Program-made: the position numbers and the translations under genes
Shown here: positions 12,901-19,911 of the stretch, piece by piece
How positions within the stretch are numbered: the first letter of the stretch is position 1
Layout of the letters: the number at the start of each line of letters is the position of its first letter
The notes under the pieces: generated by a model
Seen by the model: only the letters and a program-made list of their open reading frames with translations
What the model was told of the DNA's origin: nothing
Database searches by the model: none
NCBI GenBank assembly: GCA_019648995.1
Contig: BLXT01002372.1
Span: forward strand, 930,526-970,206
Origin: Plakobranchus ocellatus
Taxonomy: Eukaryota > Mollusca > Gastropoda > Plakobranchidae
Reading direction: 5' to 3'
Length of the DNA stretch: 39,681 nucleotides

Positions 12901-15900
12901 CTCTTCCATTTCCAACTGGTTAATTTGCTGCCCGCTTAGATGGTCCAAAGATCTAATATCATCATATGAAGGCCTGGTATCAATTCCTAGAGAAGAACCA
13001 GACTGCTGCTGCTGCTGCTGAAGCCTAGCAGTTTCCTCATGGGAAACTAGATTGGTAAGCACCACTTCCCCACCATAATCCGATGTTGAGGGAGTTGCAG
13101 AAACACCAGCCAGCTGCTCTATGAAGGGTTGACTGCCAAAGTCCATCTGATAGTGCTGCTGTACCCGACTGTTTTCTTCTTCCAGCAGATGATCAGGCTG
13201 TTGAAGATGATTACAGTTCCCACTATCAGAAACAAGGATCTGGTCCTGGCCAAGGAGTTTACTATAAGGCCCAGTTGCATTCACTCCCTGAGTTGAGTTG
13301 ATTTGGCCATCAACCTTATGCTGATTTTCAGCAACATAGTTTAGTACTCTGCCTTGGCTATCTAGTAATGCTGAACCCCTTGTTTGACTGAGGTTACCAG
13401 CATGTTGGCTATATGCCTGAGCTTGCTGAAGTTGTTGCCCTCCTGGACCAGGAACATTAACCTTGGTCTTGGAAATAGGTTTCTGCTGGTGTTTGTAAGT
13501 AGGTGGTGTTTTCTCAAATTCAACTTGTTGCCTGATGCCCGGGGCATTATGATTAGTAGGGATTTTGCTGAAAGAAGTATTATTTCGAAAAGTTTGCTGG
13601 TCATTTATGGAAAAACTTTGAGATGCAGATGGTATCTGAACTCGGGCATAACTTGGTTGCTGGGAATTACTGGTATGAGCCATTGACAGAGTAGAAATAT
13701 GCTGATGAGGTGAAGTCAAATTCAATCCAGCCTGAGATAGATGTTCTTGCGACTGAAAATTGGAAGGTGGTAGGTTGGATTTTTTCCCCTGATTACTGTC
13801 TCTAGAACTGGAGGGGGCAATTGATTCAGACTGCGGAGAGGGATGCATTTGTGACAATACAACAGGGTTGGTATCACTTGCATTAGCTGATGTGATGACA
13901 GGTAAGGAAGTCGATTCTCCCTTCTTTTTGCGGGCGCGGGAGCGTTTCGGTTTGGTGGTGGAATCTGCCAAGGCCTGGATAGGACTAGGTGCTGAAGGGG
14001 TGTTAAGCAAAGAACTTGAGACTGCCGCAGGTTGTTGTTGAGAGACAGATGCATAACTTGCAGCAGATTGCATGCGGACATTTTGACTTGTCACAGTAAC
14101 TCCAGTTGGACGTCCGCTTATTTCAGCAGATGATTTAGGGTGTTGCTGTTGCTGGGAAGGGATTTTTAAGGATGGACCTGATGATCCTTGATGCCTTTGA
14201 AGTGTTGTGGATGCCAAGGTATTTGAATTTTGTGCTGTTTGTACTCGAGTATCCATCTGGAGACGCATTTCATTCTCCTGAAATTTGTCAGAGAATGCAT
14301 GTGCTTGCTCAGCAGTTAAATTAGAAAGTTCTGGAAACTGGCCAAGATTAAAAGAGAGACTAGGATGATGGGCTGCCATGTTACTCTCTTGCTGCTGACG
14401 TTGATGTTGCTGTTGCTGCTGCAAAGGAGGTGCTGGACTTACTGCTTCATAACTTAAGTCTCCAGAAGACAAATGTTGGTGGTGATGTTGGGCATTGGAA
14501 ATAAAATTTGAAGATTGTGTGGATAAGTTTGCATAGGAGCCATATATGTTGTTGTGGGTATTACCTGAGGACAGGTCTTCGATTTCCCCTCTTCTGTGAG
14601 CCTGATAAAAATTTTGCTGCTGATGCTGCTGCTGTCCAGGTGTTTGTCGGTGAAGATCTTGTTGTAACTGTGCCAGTCCACTATTTCCCACCCCCAATAC
14701 TACAGCTTTGTGAGTTGTGAAGAGAGGTCTGGTAACCTGACTTACTGTTTCTGTCACTGATGGGGTTGATCTGCTACTGTTGTAAAGGGTATCTGAGGCA
14801 CCCAGTTGAAGGCTATGCTCTGGAGGTCTCTGTACCACTGGTAGAAGCCTTGAAGTGCCAGACATATTTGAGCTATGAGCAGGTGGAGGGTCATGAAGGC
14901 AAGGAGACTGCTGATGAAGGGTATAATTTTGGCTAGATTTGGACACAGAGGATACAGATAGTTGACCAGAAGAAGCAGAAACAGATGGGGATGCAGGGGG
15001 ATTTTCAACTGACTGTGGGAATAGGGCAGCATTGAATTGGTTATACAATGAGGTAGGGGAGGTAAAATTTGTGGCAGATGTGCTCCACATGCGTGCGGCT
15101 TCTAATAACTGATTCCTATTCAAACTCTCACTGGTATTTCGAGAGTTAGAAGATTTTGAGTGTCCTCCCCCTGCATTCTCATACGAGTGAGGAGATGCCA
15201 ACTGTTGAGCTGGTGTAGGATGTTGTGGCTCAGCTGAAATACGATTTGTTTGGGGATCAAACACTAGCTGATGACCTTGGGCAGAGAGGCCTGAAGTCAG
15301 AGGTGAAAGTGTGTCCAGAATGGGGAGACCACTCAGCGTCTGGTAATTCACAGCTTGTAGGGAAGGAACTCCACGCCCTGCCTGAAGCTGATGACTTAGA
15401 CCTGGGCAGATGAGCATACATATTCAAATTTATTGTATATTTCATATGAAAAAAAAATAGTTAAAACAACAATGACTACTATCGATAAAACCATTTGCAC
15501 ACATTCAAATAAACAATTTTCAATACTGCCTTATTTCAGTATTTCACAAAACAACTCAAAAGTAATTAAATATACCTAAAACAAAGAAAATGAAGAAAAA
15601 GTTGGAAATCATTTGCCATCTACAAATAATATATAGGGTACTTACAAAGATAAATCATCATCATTATTTCTGTGCCATTACGCTTCATACGGAGAAATAT
15701 ATGCTTTTTTAATATTCACTATAATAACAGTTCACATTTTTTTAGCTTTTATCCCCGGTGTTGTGATTGTCGTCATTGTATTTACTATTTTAATAAGCTG
15801 ATGAAGCCATACTTGGCACACCATTTTCATGAAATTTGCCATTGCTTTATTTTGCAAGTTAATGAATTCTAATTGGCAACTGTTTTCTTCATCTTTATTT

Positions 15901-16991
15901 TCTATTATCATTCAGTTACCGTTGCATCCTTTGGATCCTAGATTTTACATTGTTTGATGTGGCCCCTGGGAGCTGATTTCACAATTTAATTTATTATAAT
16001 ATAGAATAATTAAACCTTACTGTATCTAATAAAAAAAAATGGTTGAAGGACGCCAAAAGTATATGAACTTTAATTATCAATTATAAAACCAATTCAAGGA
16101 TATCAATCAATGAAAACATACATATATACATACATACATTTTCTTGAAGGACGCCAAAAGTATATAAACTTTAATTATCAACTATAAAACTAATTCAAAG
16201 ATATCAATCAATGAAAACATACATACATATATTTCTACAGCGTACAGAGACATATTAATAATGTCATTTCTCCTCCCAAAAAATTACACTTGCAAGGCAA
16301 TATACTGATCATTTAAAGAGCATTAGCTTTAATTTTTAGAATTCTCAGAAAAAGGCTGGATAATTTGCCATCTTATTCCAGTTCTTAAGTAAGTATGGCA
16401 AAACTTGCTGTGTGAAATACAGAGAGACATGCAGCTCTGACATTGTCATTTGAAAATTATACCTTAACATTACACACACATCTATGAGTGACTTGTTTTT
16501 TCTTTGATTTTGAAAGAGATCCTTCTTCTTTTTGTAGCAGGCCTGTGTCATGCAACAAAATCATTTAATTGTATCTTCAGTTTAACTAAAAAAAAAATTC
16601 AATTTGTTCAGCATTTTACCTTTGGGGAAGGATTCAAGTTTTCAAGTAAAATCTTTCTCTGCCTACTTTATCCCTCTGACCATCAATTTGATGATTATCA
16701 AGACCTTTTTGACAACACATCTGCTGCTTTTCAAGTTTTTCATTTAGGAGTAATCTTAGTAACTTGGCTTCTTGTAATACTAATACTTGACAATATATAC
16801 TAAAGAGTTTAAATCATCTACTTTTGCTCTAGACACTCCTTATTTACCAAACTCACCTGCACTCCTTATTTACCAAACTCACCTGCAGGACTTAAGTCTA
16901 GTCTGTTCAATGATGGGTGCACAGAAGGCAATCCACCTGATGGTGGATGGCCATATTGAATGTTGTATGTGTTCCATTGATTGGGGTCCAT
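3859..16991 (-). CDS. QSER1: QSER1/PRR12-family nuclear protein, whole gene span (seven supported coding exons plus a candidate last exon)
   Basis: Predicted protein of about 1,370 residues, joined from exons 16991-16883, 15401-12057, 9645-9518, 7586-7543, 6006-5877, 5466-5326, 4275-4139 and probably 3943-3859. All junction phases agree. The N-terminal two thirds is disordered and rich in Gln, Ser, His and Pro, with CAG-type polyQ runs. Basic stretches that could be nuclear localisation signals include KPKRSRARKKK (near residue 520) and RKNRERKRKRGRG. A conserved-looking block, DSFQNSFLSYLQG followed by PKYIPEPKRPKPPPP, lies near residues 950-1010. The C-terminal exons form a compact region with a YPIWRLE motif, which I recognise as the DUF4211-type domain of QSER1 and PRR12. 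In mammals QSER1 protects regulatory DNA from de novo methylation together with TET1; vertebrate QSER1 and PRR12 are paralogues, so this is probably their single invertebrate counterpart. The family call is from memory of motifs, not from a search. Confidence 0.72.
4139..4275 (-). CDS. QSER1: QSER1-like coding exon 7
   Basis: 137 bases between AATGGCCAG| and TTCAAA|GTATGT. It begins TSTWMPSMANQFQPIKVRET and ends EVLEEYRPKGQVNS plus two bases, continuing the C-terminal domain in phase with the previous exon. The donor is a strong match, so at least one further exon must follow downstream (lower coordinates). Confidence 0.72.
4276..5325 (-). other. QSER1-like intron between coding exons 6 and 7
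   Basis: AT-rich, with several homopolymer runs; nothing else recognised. Confidence 0.65.
5326..5466 (-). CDS. QSER1: QSER1-like coding exon 6, core of the DUF4211-type region
   Basis: 141 bases, phase 0 at both ends, between CTTTTCTTAG| and ACG|GTTAGT. It encodes VGTYMIEKKDMENSESYPIW and on to the RLEENNQIKKFDLKVVNG segment. The YPIWR(L/V) core followed by alternating hydrophobic residues looks like a beta-rich globular fold and is the part that best identifies the QSER1/PRR12 C-terminal domain. Confidence 0.72.
5877..6006 (-). CDS. QSER1: QSER1-like coding exon 5
   Basis: 130 bases. The first base completes Arg1209, then 43 codons encode RRQRLSAEAKLSKQGGARGRG and on to SSNTPIK. It includes an RG/RGG-like patch (GARGRGGSHG), a possible arginine-methylation or nucleic-acid contact. 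The acceptor TATCCAAG| is acceptable; the donor AAG|GTCTTT is weak, so the 3' edge is less certain than the others, though phase 0 fits the next exon exactly. Confidence 0.62.
6007..7542 (-). other. QSER1-like intron between coding exons 4 and 5
   Basis: 1.5 kb of AT-rich intron with no exon or element that I can support. Confidence 0.6.
7543..7586 (-). CDS. QSER1: QSER1-like coding exon 4 (44-bp micro-exon)
   Basis: A short exon encoding DLNQGELIEKRKRP plus two bases of an Arg codon, between CTCCTCGCAG| and CCAAG|GTTAGT. It is too short to be found by open reading length alone. The call rests on good splice sites on both sides and exact phase agreement with both neighbours. The basic RKRPR run continues into the next exon. 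Confidence 0.7.
8198..8629 (-). pseudogene. Mariner transposase 3' fragment, left copy
   Basis: 144 codons with an intact C-terminus (RWQKCIDLHGDYVEK then stop) and catalytic residues 2 and 3 of the DDD triad. It begins in LLDILPQGQCINAARYC, a segment that follows the first catalytic Asp in full-length mariners, so it is 5' truncated and cannot encode an active enzyme. About 97 bases of 3' non-coding sequence separate the stop from the end of the element. Confidence 0.88.
8641..9020 (+). pseudogene. Mariner transposase 3' fragment, right copy
   Basis: Starts in the RYYSTLDRLKEAIRRK segment and keeps HDNATPHSA and HSPDLAPSDFHLF. One extra T in the run just before the end (six T versus five in the left copy, near 8990) shifts the C-terminus to RWQKMHRSPRGLR. 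It is shorter at its 5' side than the left copy. Few substitutions separate the two arms, so the pair is young or has been kept alike by gene conversion. Confidence 0.88.
9518..9645 (-). CDS. QSER1: QSER1-like coding exon 3
   Basis: 128 bases between TTGTTTTTCAG| and TTG|GTTTGT. It encodes an acidic Ser/Asp-rich stretch (NSDSDDSFGEEIKQLRSKSK) that ends DDDPAWMPFAL. It takes one base from the large exon, which makes Asn1152, and ends in phase 0. Many Ser residues lie in CK2-like acidic context. Confidence 0.75.
10325..11648 (+). mobile_element. 5'-truncated, decayed LINE (non-LTR retrotransposon)
   Basis: Reverse transcriptase pieces in order: KKPGAKECELHRTISLMSH (fingers), FIDYTKAFYRVRHNEI, GIRQGCVLSPDLFSLY, a YADDT catalytic box broken by a 2-base insertion near 10855, KYLGTMISNDGK, and YGCEAWTISKQ toward the end. 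The frame is also shifted near 10510-10520 and at about 11455. The last codons (DLWRDMIANAYKQGT, stop) are followed by a TGATGATGATGATGA tail, a short tandem repeat like those ending several poly(A)-less LINE clades. The endonuclease and ORF1 are missing. Clade not assigned. Antisense within an intron of the QSER1-like gene. Confidence 0.85.
12057..15401 (-). CDS. QSER1: QSER1-like coding exon 2, large disordered Q/S-rich exon
   Basis: A 3,345-base exon encoding residues 38-1151 with no stop. The acceptor is CTGCCCAG| at 15402 and the donor CACA|GTAAGT at 12056. The open frame extends 16 bases beyond the acceptor to an ATG, but that ATG sits in the polypyrimidine part of the acceptor and is unlikely to be a start. 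Contents in order are Ser/Asn/Gln-rich low-complexity sequence, polyQ runs (six CTG/CAG units at 13003-13020), a basic KRSRARKKK patch near 13950, the DSFQNSFLSYLQG block near 12640, a poly-Pro run, and a basic-then-acidic tail (RKNRERKRKRGRG followed by DDDDD). Confidence 0.8.
15402..16882 (-). other. QSER1-like intron between coding exons 1 and 2
   Basis: Holds the 101-bp tandem duplication, ATAC-type simple repeats and, at its 5' end, the copied donor. Nothing else recognised. Confidence 0.65.
16043..16230. repeat. 101-bp tandem duplication, two copies
   Basis: TTGAAGGACGCCAAAAGTAT begins at 16043 and again at 16144, followed in both by matching AT-rich sequence up to an ATAC-rich simple repeat. 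A few substitutions separate the copies. Located in the intron between QSER1-like coding exons 1 and 2. Confidence 0.9.
16835..16886. repeat. 26-bp perfect tandem duplication across a splice donor
   Basis: The 26 bases at 16835-16860 are repeated exactly at 16861-16886. On the minus strand each copy carries GCAG|GTGAGTTTGG, so the donor of QSER1-like coding exon 1 exists twice, with its cut at 16883/16882 and at 16857/16856. Confidence 0.95.
16883..16991 (-). CDS. QSER1: QSER1-like coding exon 1 (start codon)
   Basis: The ATG at 16991-16989 has A at -3 and G at +4, a strong Kozak context. It opens MDPNQWNTYNIQYGHPPSGG and runs 36 codons plus one base to a consensus donor (GCAG|GTGAGT) at 16882. 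The single spare base joins the next exon as Gly37. Short N-termini beginning Met-Asp are also seen in vertebrate QSER1/PRR12. The exon probably continues 5' as untranslated sequence to an acceptor (TTTTTCAG) just above 17037. The donor is duplicated 26 bp downstream (see the repeat at 16835-16886). Confidence 0.7.
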
Positions 16992-17037
16992 ACTTTGTCA
17001 CTTAGGCCCAACCATGAAGGATTACAGGTGTAACTTT

Positions 17038-18904
17038 CTGAAAAACATACAAAACAGGATGTATGCAGTTATAGATAAACCTGGATTTTTAACATAAATA
17101 ACATAGTTATTATGTGTAAAATTAAACATAAGGCCTTAAGTTGCTCTATGAATGAATTCAAACTTCTTAAGCAATAAATTGTATTAATAATTAATGGCCA
17201 CCATGTTTAGTAGATCTGAAATACATAAATATACTATAATCAATTTAAAAAAAAGGAACTTAAGAACTCTAAAACTGAGTTACAAAAACAAAGTCAATAG
17301 TTTATCTTGAGACCAGCCATAGTGAGTTTTTATTTCACAAATTTGGCCTCTATGATTCACCCATATGAGATAAAATAAAACTGCGAGCTATGATGTCAAA
17401 TTACATATCAAATTCAAGGTCTGGCTTCAGAGATCATGATTTTGCTATCAGCATGAGCACTAGGATCTTGGTACTTTAAGTAATTAGGTTTAAAAGTTCA
17501 TTAAAAAATTTTTAAATTATTGACCAAATTATTATTCTCTCTAATACTATGAACTATTATAAATGCATTATATTTATTTAAAAGAAAATAGTGCAGTGAA
17601 TTTAGGAAAATGGATCTTTTTGTGGTGAAACTGCATTTATATTATAGTGATGGCGACAGGGAAACAAAAAAATTCAAGTAAAATTTATATAAATTCACAA
17701 AATGGCAAAATCTTGCTTTTGCTGTTTCTTTACATCATGCCAAAAGGTGGACCCCAAATTGTGACACATCTTTTACTACATTTTGAAAAAAAGACTCTTC
17801 AATTACAAAAGGGAAAAGCCCAGTTGAATGCCAGTGAGGTAATATTCATGCAGAGTTAGAAAGCAGGAATAGATCCATGTAAAAAATATTGGTCAGTGTC
17901 TCTTTGTTTGGTGGTTAATGGGCTAAATTTGTTGATGGGTGACCACTTTTTTGGTGTTTTTGTCATCATAGTTATGAACGAAACTTATTTGGTTAATTTT
18001 AACAGCAAGGATGCAATCAAAACTGGTTTTTTAAACTTAAAGCTGTACTTTGTATGCCATTACACTCACAAAATCAAAATGTATGTATTCATGAGTTGAA
18101 ATTTTTCATATCTATAGGGCTTGTAGAAAATCTTTCGTTCATAACTATGATGACAGCCCACGTTTTGGCCAATTATTCTGAGTTTTGAAAAGTAACTTTC
18201 AAAAAAATTTTTGAATGACATTGTAATAGATCTAGATCTAGATCTAGTCAATATTTGTTGGAAAATTTCCAATTTTTAAAGGTGCCAACAATCGACTACA
18301 ATTGCCTTCTTCAAGTTCTTGCCAATTTGAATTTTGGAGATCTCACATTGGATGATTTTGCTACACGTGCATAATTGCAAATCTTTCCAAATGGACTATA
18401 GAACACAAGACAATTTCTTCAAATTTTTTAAGCATAATATTATAACTTTATTTGTTTGTTGTTGATGAAGGCTGATCTTCAATTTGGAAGTTGATAGATC
18501 TTCTAAGCCTGTTCTCGGACTATCCAATCCAATTGATTTACCTCTACAGGTCATGATCGAAATTGTATCCCAGATTTTCTCTAGATCATGGAAGATCAAG
18601 ATCTAGATTTCTAGACTAGATATAGAGCTGGCTAGACAGAAGTCTAGGCACTAGATCTAAATTTAGATTAGATCTAGGTCTAGATTCCAGATTCTAGGAT
18701 TATTGGCAATGGTAGACCTACTACTAGATCTAGACTCTAGATCTACTACCGTAATATCATCCCCTTTATTGAAGGATAGATTCTGAAATGTTGTCCCTTG
18801 TGTAAACAACAGAAAAAATGGCCACAATTTATATTATATGTGTCAAGTGAAAAACAAAACTTCTTGCTCATAACACTAAGTACTAAATTTGAGTCCTGCC
18901 TTAC
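17038..18904 (-). other. QSER1-like 5' intron (inferred)
   Basis: Bounded by the inferred leader donor and the acceptor upstream of the start codon. Holds the 23-bp foldback and part of the AGATCT cluster. Confidence 0.45.
17961..18155. repeat. Foldback: 23-bp perfect inverted repeat
   Basis: The 23 bases at 17961-17983 (TGTCATCATAGTTATGAACG plus AAA) are exactly complementary to 18133-18155. The loop is 149 bases. A related word, TATGATGACAAAAA, appears again near 19351. It lies in the 5' intron of the QSER1-like gene; it may be a small foldback or MITE remnant. Confidence 0.75.
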
Positions 18905-18990
18905 CTTAGTAAGCATCATAACACAAATCTAGAGACATAGTCGCCATCTTGAACCTGTAGGAAGAATGCTCTTTCCGATCTTCCCATAAT
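18905..18990 (-). promoter_or_regulatory. QSER1: Probable non-coding first exon of the QSER1-like gene, with YY1-type motif
   Basis: On the minus strand, a CAAGATGGCGAC motif (YY1 type, typical of sites just downstream of metazoan transcription starts) lies at about 18940-18951. It is followed by a consensus donor ACTAAG|GTAAGG at 18905/18904. Splicing to the acceptor above 17037 would place this leader on the QSER1-like mRNA with an intron of about 1.87 kb. The upstream edge is approximate. Confidence 0.5.
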
Positions 18991-19030
18991 GCACCTGTAG
19001 CAAAACCAAACAAAATGGCTGAGTGTAAGG
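18930..19030. promoter_or_regulatory. Divergent promoter shared by the QSER1-like gene and CECR2
   Basis: Two YY1-like ATGGC motifs point outward about 70 bp apart: CAAGATGGCGAC on minus (18940-18951) and CAAAATGGCTGA on plus (19011-19022). They lie between two head-to-head genes. The plus-strand motif could mark the CECR2 start region; its leader to 19826 may be spliced or continuous. No TATA box was recognised. Transcription start sites are inferred only. Confidence 0.45.
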
Positions 19031-19826
19031 AACATGATTGTTGGACCAGTGCTAACTAGCCTTTGCTCATACTTTGGCTAGCCGATAGCATCTATAAGAT
19101 CAACCCAGTCTACCAACGATCAATGGTTTTGCAAGTCTCAAAAAATAATTGTGCAAGATGCAGACACATCTGATATGTTTCTCAGAAGTATTTGATCTTT
19201 TAAATGTACATTAGATCTAAATTTAGATTAGATTAGAAATTGTTACTCTGCCTATTGTTGCAGTCAGTGAAGCCTTGATCTTGAGTAGGATCTAGATCTA
19301 GATCTAGAATGAAGTACTCAAGACCAGGCACAAAATTTTTTCTTTGTGGTGTTATGATGACAAAAATTTGGGGATAATCCTTCAGCAGACAGGCCCGACA
19401 ACATCTACATGATCTAGATCTACACCTACCTTCATAATAAGCTACGGACGAAATGAAAAGCTCGCATGTAATGTTGCCTACTTTCATACATCTACACAAT
19501 TTTATGCCTGCGACCTCTTCATTTCATAGGCAGCTGTCAACTGTAGATCTAGAAGTCATTGGGTTGTCCCCACGCTATCCAGGTAAATCTAGAAGAATCT
19601 CTACAAAACTGAGATCTAATCTAGACTCTAGATCTAAATCTCTTGTTCAAACAGTTGCTTCACAGACTTGGAATCTAGACTCTATCTATCAAATCTAGAT
19701 CAGATTTAGATCTATTTGACTTTTAGGGACAATTTGCTTTTAACTTTTGGTTTAAAGTTTCCCAATAGATCTTTGTGCCTATAGATGAGTTTTTTTAGAA
19801 GTTCTAAAAACAAAACATTTGCATGA

Positions 19827-19911
19827 ATGATGGAAAATATGGATGCAGATCAAGATGTTCCCCAGGACACAGAAGATGTACCAAAACCAGAGTTGAAGGA
19901 ACATTTGCAAG
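19827..19911 (+). CDS. CECR2: CECR2 coding exon 1
   Basis: The start is fixed by an in-frame TGA immediately before the ATG at 19827. Tandem ATGs (19827 and 19830) follow; the second has A at -3 and G at +4 and is the better initiator. The acidic peptide [20 protein letters not shown] leads to a donor CAAG|GTAAAT at 19912, leaving one base (G) that joins the next exon as Glu29. An overlapping out-of-frame ATG at 19823 in weak context precedes it. Confidence 0.85.

Larger units (their letters stand above)
18220..19715. repeat. Cluster of AGATCT/TCTAGA words around the divergent promoter
   Basis: Runs of alternating AGATCT and TCTAGA occur at 18227-18247, 18590-18745, 19288-19308 and 19600-19712. 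The words are self-complementary and appear thinly elsewhere in the window (for example near 110, 1905 and 22150). Looks like a degenerate low-complexity family. Confidence 0.7.

Noticed and set aside
12019-15417. Start of the QSER1-like protein at the Met at 15417
   Set aside because: That ATG lies in the acceptor tract. A better start with strong context and matching phase is at 16991.
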